A stretch of DNA of 22,095 nucleotides, taken from IMG/VR virus record IMGVR_UViG_3300009149_003820, positions 1-22,095 of that record; one strand, 5' to 3'. Under the pieces are notes generated by a model. It searched no databases, had not been told where the DNA came from, and was given only the letters and a program-made list of their open reading frames with translations. Positions 8,201 to 13,657 of the stretch are shown here, in pieces; position 1 is the first letter of the stretch; each line of letters starts with the position of its first letter. Both the position numbers and the translations under genes were made by a program. Origin of the DNA: a virus.

Positions 8201-8817
8201 AAAACACCTTTGGCACTGTTCTGGTTTTTCTCGTTCTCCTTATCCATTAAGCCAGCCATTTCTAGTTGCTCATTAGTGTATCCTCGTTTCTCAAGATTCG
8301 CAATTAGTTTATCATAAAGGCAATAGCCAAATTCAAACTTGTCTATAATTTTTTCCCACCGTCTTTTCTTAATATAGTCCTGAACCTTTTGTAGAGATGG
8401 GTGATTTTGTTTTATTACTGCTCGCATCATTTTATTTGCTATCTCAAGTAATTCCCTTAATTGCCCAGTTTGTTTTTCTTTCTCACTAATATCCTCTATC
8501 TCATAAGGAATACCAAACTTTTTAGCAAGGTATAAAACATTATCGCTGATAAACTCCGAGCCAGTAAGAGGCTTACCTTCCAAAAAATAAGCACAAGCAA
8601 ATATATCAGCATTGATTACCTCGTCGCAAACGAAACATTTAATATGCTCGTCATCGGGGAAGAAGCTCGCCGAGGGAGTATTATCATCATTTCTGTGTGC
8701 AGATTTATTAGGACAAGTGAGATGATTTCCCTCGAACTTGGTGTCGTGTTCTTCCAAGTAATCTCGCAAGTATGGTCTTATTTTATTTTTTAGTTCTTCT
8801 AATTGTTTTATTCTCAC
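5248..8817 (-). CDS. DnaG-DnaB type primase-helicase containing an intein
   Basis: 1189 residues as written, 765 after removal of the intein (502-925). Start is GTG at 8817, overlapping the upstream stop (GTGA). A zinc-binding domain comes first (C35, H41, C61, C64). The primase core and TOPRIM fold follow: VEGYSD with Glu269, and LDNDEAG with Asp314/Asp316. Then a linker, then a RecA-like DnaB helicase domain. Walker A is GDTNIGK-S, split by the intein after Lys501. Walker B is LVVIVDNLH (Asp1048). A later RRPTGDDIKEVKD segment resembles the H4 region of DnaB. It makes primers and unwinds DNA at the phage replication fork, like T7 gp4. The stop is TAG, with a TAA three codons on. Confidence 0.92.
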   Translation of the reverse strand: MRIKQLEELKNKIRPYLRDYLEEHDTKFEGNHLTCPNKSAHRNDDNTPSASFFPDDEHIKCFVCDEVINADIFACAYFLEGKPLTGSEFISDNVLYLAKKFGIPYEIEDISEKEKQTGQLRELLEIANKMMRAVIKQNHPSLQKVQDYIKKRRWEKIIDKFEFGYCLYDKLIANLEKRGYTNEQLEMAGLMDKENEKNQNSAKGVLNNRLVFPIRDGYGRIVGFASRRLEDKNGETKYLNFRATNLYRKADILYNLKEAKNHPKVYIVEGYSDVWALSLRGIDNVIALCGLGFSDKQYDLLVYNRIKQLCLNLDNDEAGKEATIRIVEEKLKNKADIEVTIKELDEAKDPDEYLQNHSTKEFFNLPEFTIFDWKLQDLKKNKENEFLKNDLIQLIVNEEDYITTEQMIRDLSDALDVTFDALKKEVERNRKLGRGKYLLTSRDILKEKASLENEVNNFESWAWSRGNSLLGLETGYPILTKKLDGLQNAFYLLAGDTNIGKCLCGDTRITLATGKTIPIKELKNFEGTQLIGFDLKKKKYIQTKMTKFYNNGIKNVYELTTTNGKRIKATANHPFFTIDGWKSLKNLKVEEGIAVPQELSFFNSKSPITKEQIKILAYLIAEGCFSLKHRKIDFTNTNKQIVNDFCQSIKQSYPEILIKNYKDITYTLTNNRKLKDFLILQGIYGKLSRDKFVPDSLYRCSKEDTALFLRHLFDCDGSIFESNGYIRIEFGVSSEKLASDVQNLLLKFGLHTKFRAKKFRFNNKPQVAYIITLLDIESIRKFIREIGFFTKQKKAIELLKKHKSEYPNGKADIIPVDENLINHIYNIHKNSNKTWREFAKYCHNVRSAGKGFLKRFEKLKRTSLSKQMLYKFATFFEDEYLLNLLELPIFWDKIKTIRYIGKEETFDITVPKAHNFIANNIIVHNSALLLNLSLNLIKDNGNDVFVLFFSIDDNVRQVLPRLLATTTDLEINTIANPKFKIKYNKELAPEKVEELLKIRENAVNDLKGLANSFAIKEENDIRSIEEMEKYIRIYKEIAGKKQLVVIVDNLHRIKTELRFASTRETYMYISDTLKRWKTDYDVPVVATAEIKKINSLRRPTGDDIKEVKDLQFDSDLTVLLYNDFYLKDDSTLYFVDNSGESQPIIEMAIIKNKTGGFKGKLYYKFYKDISKIVECTREEMETYFQDFQK
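6043..7314 (-). mobile_element. LAGLIDADG intein in the Walker A motif of the helicase
   Basis: 424 codons in frame (residues 502-925 of the precursor). The N-terminal splice junction is K/CLCGDTRI. Block B is TANH (570-573). Two LAGLIDADG-type helices follow, LAYLIAEGCFS (616-626) and LRHLFDCDGSI (709-719), each with an acidic metal ligand, so homing endonuclease activity looks possible. The C-terminal junction is IIVHN/S, with terminal Asn925 and Ser926 as the +1 nucleophile. Excision restores GDTNIGKS, a proper P-loop. All residues needed for protein splicing are present. Confidence 0.93.
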
Positions 8818-9026
8818 TTATCTAATTTCTCCTCTTGTGCTTTGAATATGACTGTTGCTGTTTCATACCAACTAATCTTTCCGTTTAGTAAATAATGATA
8901 TATTTCTACCACACTCAATCTTCTTTTCTTATAGTATGCTTCAATCTCATCAAGAGTTCTGTCAAAACTAAATTCCACTGAAAATTCTTTTAATATCCCC
9001 CTCAAACTCAACTCTTTATTCTTCAT
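8814..9026 (-). CDS. Hypothetical protein, 70 aa
   Basis: Not recognised. Predicted helical, with LDEIEAYYKKRRLSVVEIYH near the middle; no membrane segment or Cys pair. A very strong ribosome binding site (GGGGGGGAGGTAATT) precedes the ATG. Its TGA overlaps the GTG start of the primase-helicase, so the two are translationally coupled. It could be a replisome accessory factor, by position only. Confidence 0.68.
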   Translation of the reverse strand: MKNKELSLRGILKEFSVEFSFDRTLDEIEAYYKKRRLSVVEIYHYLLNGKISWYETATVIFKAQEEKLDK

Positions 9027-9028
9027 AA

Positions 9029-9253
9029 TTACCTCCCCCCCTCTCTATTTGTTGCAAAATGTTTATATACCTGACTTTTTAATTCGTAAAATTGTCGGTC
9101 TATCATACGCTTTATTAAATCTTTATCTTTACAAAATCCTTTATCTATTAGTTCTGTTATTTCAAAACGCCTCATACCATCATCAAAGTATGTTCTAATT
9201 TCTATTCTCCCAGCATCCATATACCACGGGCAAGTTTCAATAGTTAATTTCAT
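9029..9253 (-). CDS. Hypothetical protein, 74 aa
   Basis: Not recognised. Alternating strands (ETCPWYMDAGRIEIRTYFDD, then RRFEITELIDKG) are followed by a helix with RMIDRQFYELKSQVYKHF. Strong Shine-Dalgarno GGGGAGGTAAGAG before the ATG. It lies three bases upstream of the next gene. Confidence 0.68.
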   Translation of the reverse strand: MKLTIETCPWYMDAGRIEIRTYFDDGMRRFEITELIDKGFCKDKDLIKRMIDRQFYELKSQVYKHFATNREGGR

Positions 9254-9256
9254 CTC

Positions 9257-9327
9257 TTACCTCCCCTTAATTAACTTCTTCTCTACCTCATTTTCCAAAT
9301 AGTTTAATATGAACGATTGGGGTTCAT
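9257..9327 (-). pseudogene. Possible frameshifted mini-gene of about 23 codons
   Basis: An excellent ribosome binding site (AAGGAGGAAAAG) precedes ATG at 9327, but that frame ends after seven codons (MNPNRSY). The next frame is open from just after the ATG to TAA at 9257 and reads PQSFILNYLENEVEKKLIKG, a sensible helix. One extra base next to the start codon would join ATG to this frame. This may be a natural or assembly frameshift, or chance. Confidence 0.3.
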
Positions 9328-9365
9328 CTTTTCCTCCTTCTCATTGTTCAGCTTCCCTCAAATCT

Positions 9366-9485
9366 TCAATAAAAGTGGTGGACAGTTGGAGGGGTGAGGT
9401 AATTGCCGACACCTAACTTACTCACAGCTTGCCTATCGGTTACTTGTCGCATACCCGCTTCAGCTTTATCCCTTCCCTTTTTCAC
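9366..9485 (-). CDS. Possible small protein, 39 aa, GTG start
   Basis: GTG at 9485 has GGAGG eight bases upstream. The product begins MKKGRDKAEAGMRQVTDRQA and ends LTPPTVHHFY. Not recognised; no membrane segment or Cys. The stretch is richer in G+C than its surroundings and also contains a hairpin, so it may instead be an RNA or regulatory element rather than a gene. Confidence 0.35.
   Translation of the reverse strand: MKKGRDKAEAGMRQVTDRQAVSKLGVGNYLTPPTVHHFY
9394..9425 (-). other. Candidate RNA hairpin in a G+C-richer gap
   Basis: GTGAG at one end pairs with CTCAC at the other, and after a two-base internal loop AGTT pairs with AATT, leaving a ten-base loop (AGGTGTCGGC). It lies inside the possible 39-residue gene. 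No U-run follows, so it is not a typical terminator. Folding was judged by eye. Confidence 0.25.
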
Positions 9486-9522
9486 TATGCCTGCCTCCAC
9501 ACATAGAATAGCTCCTCTCAAA

Positions 9523-9759
9523 TTATATTTCTTCTATTGTGATACGAACTCTTTTCTTTTTATTACAAAACGGATAAGGATGAACACAACCTTGCATAGG
9601 ACGCTTATTTCTATAAATCAAAGGAACTTTTAATTCGGAATGCCTTAATGCATCTATCCATTCATTTTCTTTAGTACGATTTCTTCGTCTTGTGAAAAAC
9701 TTAAACCTTTCTTTCCATTGAGTATCAGCCCACCCTACCAAACTTTTCTTCTTCTTCAT
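9523..9759 (-). CDS. Hypothetical basic protein, 78 aa
   Basis: Not recognised by function. Very basic N-terminus (MKKKKSLVGWADTQWKERFK), a middle part with RRRNRTKENEW, and an ending typical of small phage proteins (KKRVRITIEEI). A C-x7-C spacing (CVHPYPFC) is present. It has no membrane segment. It follows the 134-residue gene with a ribosome binding site GAGGTGGAGGG in the 12-base gap. Confidence 0.65.
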   Translation of the reverse strand: MKKKKSLVGWADTQWKERFKFFTRRRNRTKENEWIDALRHSELKVPLIYRNKRPMQGCVHPYPFCNKKKRVRITIEEI

Positions 9760-9771
9760 CCCTCCACCTCT

Positions 9772-10176
9772 CTAATTCTTGGCACTATTTATCTCTAATA
9801 GCATTTTCCCTGCGGCGTTTTCGGGAGTGTTGGCTTCTACTGCATATTTAATATTATATTCTAAATCTTGATAACCTACCCAATAAGGATTTTTGTCATA
9901 ATATCCGTGTTTAGACCATCGTTTCGTAATGTGCAATGAAAATTCAACTTTTCCTGTATTATCTCTTATGGCATCAGGCAACTCCCTCACCAATTCCCCT
10001 AAAGTTGGGGCGGGGATAACTTCCATATCACCTTGCCCTTGAGGGACATAAACGGCTTCTTTTTTATCTCTTAATTCCCAATTATTATAAACACTACACC
10101 ACCACCACTCCGTATCAATCTTAATCCCTGCTTTATCTAAGGCTTTACTAACCTCTAAACTTGCGGTATGTATCAT
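9772..10176 (-). CDS. Conserved-looking phage hypothetical protein, 134 aa
   Basis: No named family recognised. Trp-rich N-terminal half (TEWWWCSVYNNWELRDK), then PAPTLGELVRELPDAIR and a closing ANTPENAAGKMLLEI. The pattern is that of small cytoplasmic phage proteins that carry a P-x-P-T-x-x-E-L segment (from memory). Start supported by CGGAG seven bases upstream of the ATG. It lies directly downstream of the putative diversity-generating target gene. Confidence 0.7.
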   Translation of the reverse strand: MIHTASLEVSKALDKAGIKIDTEWWWCSVYNNWELRDKKEAVYVPQGQGDMEVIPAPTLGELVRELPDAIRDNTGKVEFSLHITKRWSKHGYYDKNPYWVGYQDLEYNIKYAVEANTPENAAGKMLLEINSAKN

Positions 10177-10213
10177 TGTGTGGCTCCGTTTCGTTTAATT
10201 GTCAAAATATCAA

Positions 10214-10354
10214 TCACTGGCCACCTCGAACAGGCCGCACATAGCAAGAGAAAGCCTTACCGCCGTAGTACACGAGGCCATTGTAGAAATAGACGAACCA
10301 GGCGCCGGCGGTGTAGTCAGCGTAAGTAGTGTTGGACCAGTAGAGGTCGGACTG
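10214..10354 (-). repeat. Putative variable repeat (VR) of a diversity-generating retroelement
   Basis: About 140 bp at the 3' end of the DUF1566 gene with sharply higher G+C than its flanks. NNC codons fall at the positions where known templates carry AAC runs. The invariant parts (TGGTCC near the start, GTGCGGCCTGTTCGAGG near the end) would be the conserved anchors, the latter the mutagenic-homing initiation site. No second copy (template repeat) and no reverse transcriptase are seen in the window. The left border is approximate. Confidence 0.65.
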
Positions 10355-10630
10355 GTATTCTTTTATGCCGTCAATAACAGCAGGTTCATATTTAGAATAA
10401 TCAATAATGCTGATAAGTTCTTTTATTGTGGGTAATCGCCAATCCTTATAACCGCCTGTTGCCAGTTTTTTACACGCCTGCTTTGCCTCATCCCAAGTCA
10501 TCTTCTTCGGCAATGTCTTGCCCCACATTAAATTACCCTGGATAACAATCTCACTTTTTATGGGGGCAGTTACTGGCTTTAGAGCATCCCTGATTTCTTT
10601 CAAGATTGATAATATTGTTTCTTTTTTCAT
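10214..10630 (-). CDS. DUF1566 / C-type-lectin-fold protein, probable diversity-generating retroelement target
   Basis: 138 residues, no signal peptide. After a helical N-terminus comes the DUF1566 core: LMWGKTLPKKMTWDEAKQAC (34-53), GGYKDWRLPTIKEL (59-72), then YWSN (97-100) and a closing YVRPVRGG (130-137). This formylglycine-enzyme/C-type-lectin-like fold is the usual scaffold of variable proteins of diversity-generating retroelements. Codons 92-138 are rich in NNC (TAC, GAC, ACC, GCC, GGC, TTC, CTC) and G+C, unlike the AT-rich first 90 codons. That is what adenine-specific mutagenesis of AAC codons leaves. The role would be a variable ligand-binding protein, for example on the virion. Start has GGATAGGGAG upstream. 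Confidence 0.85.
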   Translation of the reverse strand: MKKETILSILKEIRDALKPVTAPIKSEIVIQGNLMWGKTLPKKMTWDEAKQACKKLATGGYKDWRLPTIKELISIIDYSKYEPAVIDGIKEYQSDLYWSNTTYADYTAGAWFVYFYNGLVYYGGKAFSCYVRPVRGGQ

Positions 10631-10634
10631 CTCC

Positions 10635-10938
10635 CTATCCTTTCTTTTTTATCCCAAGGTTCTTAAGGGCTTGCTTGCGATATTGTTTAATGCCTTCTTT
10701 TATACCCTTCTCTAATCCTTTAACATAAGGTTCTTTATATCCACCTCGCATAATGGGAGAAATACCTTCGGGTAATTTGATTGCGTCAATACTTATATCT
10801 TCACTTGGCAATAACCCAACTATCTCAGATTTGGCTTGGGTAATAGTATCTTTCATCCCGTACCAAACAGTGCCGTCAGCCAATAAATTCTCATCTATTG
10901 CTTTTTTTCAATATCTCATCTAATCCTTTTGGGGTCAT
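10635..10938 (-). CDS. Hypothetical protein, about 100 aa, frameshift in an A7 run
   Basis: ATG at 10938 with a strong GGAGGAGCC site starts MTPKGLDEILKK, but the frame closes after 15 codons. A run of seven A (10902-10908) lies in between. Omitting one A gives one continuous 100-residue protein: ...DEILKKAIDENLLADGTVWY..., ending KQALKNLGIKKKG. Without the shift, the second part (10635-10883) could only start at TTG 10883, which lacks a good ribosome binding site. Causes may be sequencing or assembly error, mutation, or slippage used for regulation. Function unknown. It lies just upstream of the DUF1566 gene, with the ribosome binding site of that gene overlapping its stop. Confidence 0.65.
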
Positions 10939-11087
10939 TTTGGCTCCTCCACCTTTATATGCAATCGTTCCAAAATAATATCCACAACAAAATATTCCAA
11001 AGCAATATCGTATTCCTCATTGGCGTTTATTCGTTTCTCCACAAGATTAACTAACTTTTTATATTTCTTTTTGCTAATATATCTCAT
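10935..11087 (-). CDS. Hypothetical small protein, 50 aa
   Basis: ATG at 11087, stop TGA overlapping the next ATG at 10938. Basic start (MRYISKKKYKKLVNLVEKR), then an acidic/hydrophobic helix (ALEYFVVDIILERLHIKVEE). The ribosome binding site of the next gene lies in its last codons. Its own start lacks a clear Shine-Dalgarno. It would be the first gene of the unit that contains the DUF1566 and primase-helicase genes. Confidence 0.55.
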   Translation of the reverse strand: MRYISKKKYKKLVNLVEKRINANEEYDIALEYFVVDIILERLHIKVEEPK

Positions 11088-11099
11088 AATTTAATTGGT

Positions 11100-11129
11100 G
11101 CTGAGTTTCAGATTCTTTTATATCTCAGC
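11100..11129 (-). promoter_or_regulatory. Six-base-pair inverted repeat in leader
   Basis: GCTGAG and CTCAGC flank an 18-base AT-rich loop, 12 bases before the ATG at 11087. It could form a leader hairpin or be an operator. No U-run follows, so it is not a classical terminator. Confidence 0.3.
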
Positions 11130-11149
11130 TAATCTTCTTGTTTGCTCTC

Positions 11150-11177
11150 GGCAAATATATTGCCCTCATTAATTATA
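11150..11177 (-). promoter_or_regulatory. Candidate promoter with downstream operator-like palindrome
   Basis: A perfect TATAAT (11172-11177) is followed at 11150-11164 by the perfect inverted repeat GGCAA-TATAT-TTGCC. The -35 region is poor (TTCTAA at 17 bp spacing), which would suit an activator or a phage-specific factor. It sits in the 140-base gap after the replication-initiator-like gene, where a new transcription unit is expected. Confidence 0.35.
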
Positions 11178-11227
11178 ATAATATAGGGGCAAGTTTAGAA
11201 TCCAAGAAGGTGAGGAGAAGGCGCATT

Positions 11228-12088
11228 CTAATCAGCCTCCTTTTTATTTAAGAACTTATGCCCATCTATATTTTCCCTGAACTTCTGTTTCCTTTTTATC
11301 TTATCAATATCCTTAATAATATAATCATTAGCCAGATACCGCAATAGCCCTATCTGTATCCGCATTTTTCTATCTTCTGCCTGCTCAAATGCCCAGTCCA
11401 AAAATATAGGTATATCCTTCGCTGTCATATTATTTTTTTCAAATTGCCTGATAAGATTGTTCATCTTGATACAATCCATAGCCCAATTTGGCGTATAGCT
11501 TTTTCCATATAGTTTATTAAATTTTGACATAAATACCTTAACTAAGTATGGGGCATTTATTCTGTCCACAATATCTTTCGCATTACCATTGTTGCCTTTC
11601 TTCTTAACTTTTATTAGCTCACTCAAAAATTTATTCTCTGTAAATCTCTGGACTAATCTAGTTAAGGTTTTTCTTAATTTACTATAAGAAGAATATTTCC
11701 AAGTATCCACAACTGGATTGAATACATAAATCTTTGCTTCTTCCTCAATGAAAAATCCAGCCCTGTTAATTGCCTGTTTAACTAAATTCTTCTTGCCCTT
11801 TAAAGTAGCCAAAAAATTCCTATTAAAATGTTGTGCTATCTCTTTCTTCACAGCACTCTCTTTCAAAACGATAGAACCCAAAATATTATAATCCACCAAG
11901 CTATCCAAAGTGATCGAGCCGACTGTGCTATCCAATCCTAATTGTAAGCTAAAATCTTTCAGATTAACTCTGTCTGGAGTTTCCTTCTGATAAAGATAAT
12001 AGGTATAGCACATAAGGACAGCGAGAAACTGTCGCTTGTTAAGACGCATTAAACTTAGTGCTATGAGTAGGTCTTGATAATCGGTCAT
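11228..12088 (-). CDS. Winged-helix replication initiator / helicase-loader-like protein
   Basis: 286 residues. The N-terminal part looks like a winged helix (LNKRQFLAVLMCYTYYL, 16-32, then LQLGLDSTVGSITLDSLVDY). The middle is basic. The C-terminal part, FNKLYGKSYTPNWAMDCIKM with a following ITAKDI-like helix and RIQIGLLRYLANDY, recalls the conserved region of phage replication organisers and DnaD-like loaders. This is family-level similarity by eye, not proof. Location upstream of the primase-helicase fits a role in origin recognition or helicase loading. Stop is TAG. A good AAGGAAAATAAA site precedes the ATG. Confidence 0.5.
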   Translation of the reverse strand: MTDYQDLLIALSLMRLNKRQFLAVLMCYTYYLYQKETPDRVNLKDFSLQLGLDSTVGSITLDSLVDYNILGSIVLKESAVKKEIAQHFNRNFLATLKGKKNLVKQAINRAGFFIEEEAKIYVFNPVVDTWKYSSYSKLRKTLTRLVQRFTENKFLSELIKVKKKGNNGNAKDIVDRINAPYLVKVFMSKFNKLYGKSYTPNWAMDCIKMNNLIRQFEKNNMTAKDIPIFLDWAFEQAEDRKMRIQIGLLRYLANDYIIKDIDKIKRKQKFRENIDGHKFLNKKEAD

Positions 12089-12098
12089 TTTATTTTCC

Positions 12099-12260
12099 TT
12101 ATTTAATTAACTTTGAAAAAGGTTGCACATAAAGAAATAGATATAAAAATACCAATGAGAGATTTAATCCCATAAAATCCCATTGTTTATTTATACCTGA
12201 AATAATACTAAGCCCTATAAAACAAGCAATTGCTAAATATTCTAAAATAGACTGTAGCAT
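12099..12260 (-). CDS. Small two-helix membrane protein, 53 aa
   Basis: ATG at 12260 (MLQSILEYLAIACFIGLSII), stop TAA 12099. Two hydrophobic stretches (about 5-21 and 32-48) are separated by a short polar turn with NKQWDFMG. Shine-Dalgarno AAGGGGATGG lies just upstream. Function unknown. Confidence 0.55.
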   Translation of the reverse strand: MLQSILEYLAIACFIGLSIISGINKQWDFMGLNLSLVFLYLFLYVQPFSKLIK

Positions 12261-12272
12261 ACCATCCCCTTT

Positions 12273-12440
12273 TTATTTTAAAGTATCCCCACTATAAGCA
12301 TACTTTCCCACTATCATAATATAGGAATAATCTTTATGGATACCACTTCCATTGCAGACTTTACAATCATTATTTTTATCTTGACAAAAATTACATTGTC
12401 TTTTAGTTACTCTTTTTATTACCTCAAGTTTTTTATTCAT
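12273..12440 (-). CDS. Small zinc-finger-like protein, 55 aa (DnaJ-type CxxC pair)
   Basis: ATG at 12440, TAA at 12273. CNFC (16-19) and CKVCNGSG (26-33) form a four-cysteine metal site of the DnaJ zinc-finger type (CxxCxGxG). The rest is short: N-terminus MNKKLEVIKRVTKRQ and a C-terminal tail with SYIMIVGKYAYSG. It likely binds zinc; partner unknown. Confidence 0.6.
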   Translation of the reverse strand: MNKKLEVIKRVTKRQCNFCQDKNNDCKVCNGSGIHKDYSYIMIVGKYAYSGDTLK

Positions 12441-12444
12441 TGTA

Positions 12445-12633
12445 TTATCCTATTTTAATGTTCCTTCCTTTTAATAATTGAACCAATAAATATAAACTTA
12501 ATGCTTGTAAGTATGTAAAAGTAAAAACTCCATAACAACCAAATACATAATTAAGAAAAAATCTAATCGGAATTGCTATTACCAAAGCGTAAAGTAACTG
12601 AAGCAACAACAAAAGTAAAATTTTAATTATCAT
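12445..12633 (-). CDS. Small membrane protein, 62 aa
   Basis: Very hydrophobic: MIIKILLLLLLQLLYALVIA, then a second helix (FTFTYLQALSLYLLVQLL) and a short basic end (KGRNIKIG). Two transmembrane helices. Ribosome binding site AGAGGTAAATAAA precedes the ATG. Together with the neighbouring 53-residue protein it makes a pair of mini membrane proteins. A holin-like role is possible but nothing else supports it. The following gap (12634-12806) shows no convincing gene, only a direct repeat of gttattc at about 12671 and 12688. Confidence 0.6.
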   Translation of the reverse strand: MIIKILLLLLLQLLYALVIAIPIRFFLNYVFGCYGVFTFTYLQALSLYLLVQLLKGRNIKIG

Positions 12634-12806
12634 TTTATTTACCTCTAGTTTGATAATGCAGATAAGATTAGTTATTCGCTAGTCTCCGTTATTCCCCACT
12701 ACAAATACTTCAAGAAATAACTTTGACAATATGGAATTCCCAAATAACCTACCACCATATCTAATAGTTCTTATCTGTTTAAAGATATAGAAGACATAAA
12801 GCCATC

Positions 12807-12995
12807 TTATTTTCCTTTGAATAAGAAGAGAATACCCACTACTACCTGTCCCCAAAATCTCTGCATACTTTTCAATATATGATTTGGGATATCATCAGCC
12901 AATCCAATACCAAATAAATCTCTCCAGTGAGCATTTATCTGTCCTGTGTTAGTTTCAAAATGTATTCCATATTTGCTAAAGGTTATCCTTCTCAT
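12807..12995 (-). CDS. Hypothetical protein, 62 aa, hydrophobic C-terminus
   Basis: Not recognised. N-terminal strands (RRITFSKYGIHFETNTGQIN), then a helix and a C-terminal hydrophobic stretch (FWGQVVVGILFLFKGK) that could anchor it to the membrane. AAGAGGAGCTAAA precedes the ATG. Confidence 0.6.
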   Translation of the reverse strand: MRRITFSKYGIHFETNTGQINAHWRDLFGIGLADDIPNHILKSMQRFWGQVVVGILFLFKGK

Positions 12996-13010
12996 TTTAG
13001 CTCCTCTTTT

Positions 13011-13280
13011 TCACAAAAGACTCAAAAACAAATTCCCGATAGTATCAGGATTATCGCTCTTTTTTCGCCTGCTTAAATGTATTTTATCCCTGATAATAAT
13101 TGCAGTATCAATCAGTTTGTTCCAGTTTTTTCGTAAACTCTTTTGAGTGCTAAACTTATATCCTTCGTTAGTCAACTGAATAAGAGCCAACCTAAATACA
13201 CTTGGCGGATTTTCCCGCTCAAACATATTATAGATAAACTCGTCAACCTCTCTATTTGTAACAGGATATGTCTTTTTCAT
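13011..13280 (-). CDS. Hypothetical basic protein, 89 aa, first gene after a strong promoter
   Basis: Not recognised. Helical and basic: VTNREVDEFIYNMFEREN, then a Lys/Arg-rich middle (STQKSLRKNWNKL) and KIHLSRRKKSDN. It is the first gene downstream of the promoter at 13295-13323, so it heads a transcription unit. A DNA-binding role is possible from charge only. Confidence 0.6.
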   Translation of the reverse strand: MKKTYPVTNREVDEFIYNMFERENPPSVFRLALIQLTNEGYKFSTQKSLRKNWNKLIDTAIIIRDKIHLSRRKKSDNPDTIGNLFLSLL

Positions 13281-13289
13281 TGTTTTATG

Positions 13290-13323
13290 CCCTCATAATA
13301 GAGGGATTTTAGGGGTTTGTCAA
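13290..13323 (-). promoter_or_regulatory. Strong sigma-70-type promoter overlapped by an operator-like inverted repeat
   Basis: -35 TTGACA (13318-13323), 17-base spacer, -10 TATTAT (13295-13300). The -10 lies exactly in the centre of a perfect inverted repeat CCCTC-TATTAT-GAGGG (13290-13305), as expected for a repressor site. The -35 box is also flanked by direct repeats of AACCCC. It reads into the 89-residue gene and starts just after the sigma-region-4 gene. Confidence 0.75.
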
Positions 13324-13329
13324 GGGGGT

Positions 13330-13656
13330 TTATACCAACTTTTTTAAATTTTTTATTGCTTGCTTTAAATAATAATCAATTGCTTGCTTCGTAACAGCTA
13401 ACTTTTTGGCTATATCTGTTATTCTCATATTTCGCAAAAAGTATAACTCAATGCACTGCCTTTGCCTTTTGGATATTTTTGTTAGGGCCTTCCTAATTCT
13501 CTTGGTAAAATGCTTATACTTTCTTTCTAAAGCATCTTCCTCCTCTGCCTCAATGAGAATATCAACAGGAGTTTTTGGTTTTCGTTCTTCCTGTAAAAGC
13601 TCCAGAGTACTCGCTGTTTTTCCAGACCAAATTTGTTTCTTATACTGCCTAGTCAT
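13330..13656 (-). CDS. Sigma-70 region 4 (helix-turn-helix) transcription regulator
   Basis: 108 residues. The C-terminal half is a clear sigma region 4: LTKISKRQRQCIELYFLRNM, then ITDIAKKLAVTKQAIDYYLK, the helix-turn-helix that binds -35 elements. The N-terminal half is charged (EAEEEDALERKYKHFTKRI) and has no region 2, so it is not a complete sigma factor. Phage proteins of this kind usually activate later genes or work with host RNA polymerase. It lies immediately upstream of the operator-bearing promoter at 13.3 kb, which it may control. That link is inference. Confidence 0.8.
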   Translation of the reverse strand: MTRQYKKQIWSGKTASTLELLQEERKPKTPVDILIEAEEEDALERKYKHFTKRIRKALTKISKRQRQCIELYFLRNMRITDIAKKLAVTKQAIDYYLKQAIKNLKKLV

Positions 13657-13657
13657 T

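Noticed and set aside
9257-9460. TGA recoding that would join two open stretches around 9340
   Set aside because: Many genes end in TGA with ATGA overlaps to the next gene, so TGA is a real stop. The joined frame also has no credible start.
10199-10435. Plus-strand frame over the variable repeat
   Set aside because: Opposite strand of the DUF1566 gene; no family features. Open only because of the G+C-rich segment.
12634-12806. 19-codon frame starting MVVGYLGIPY
   Set aside because: No ribosome binding site and too short to judge.
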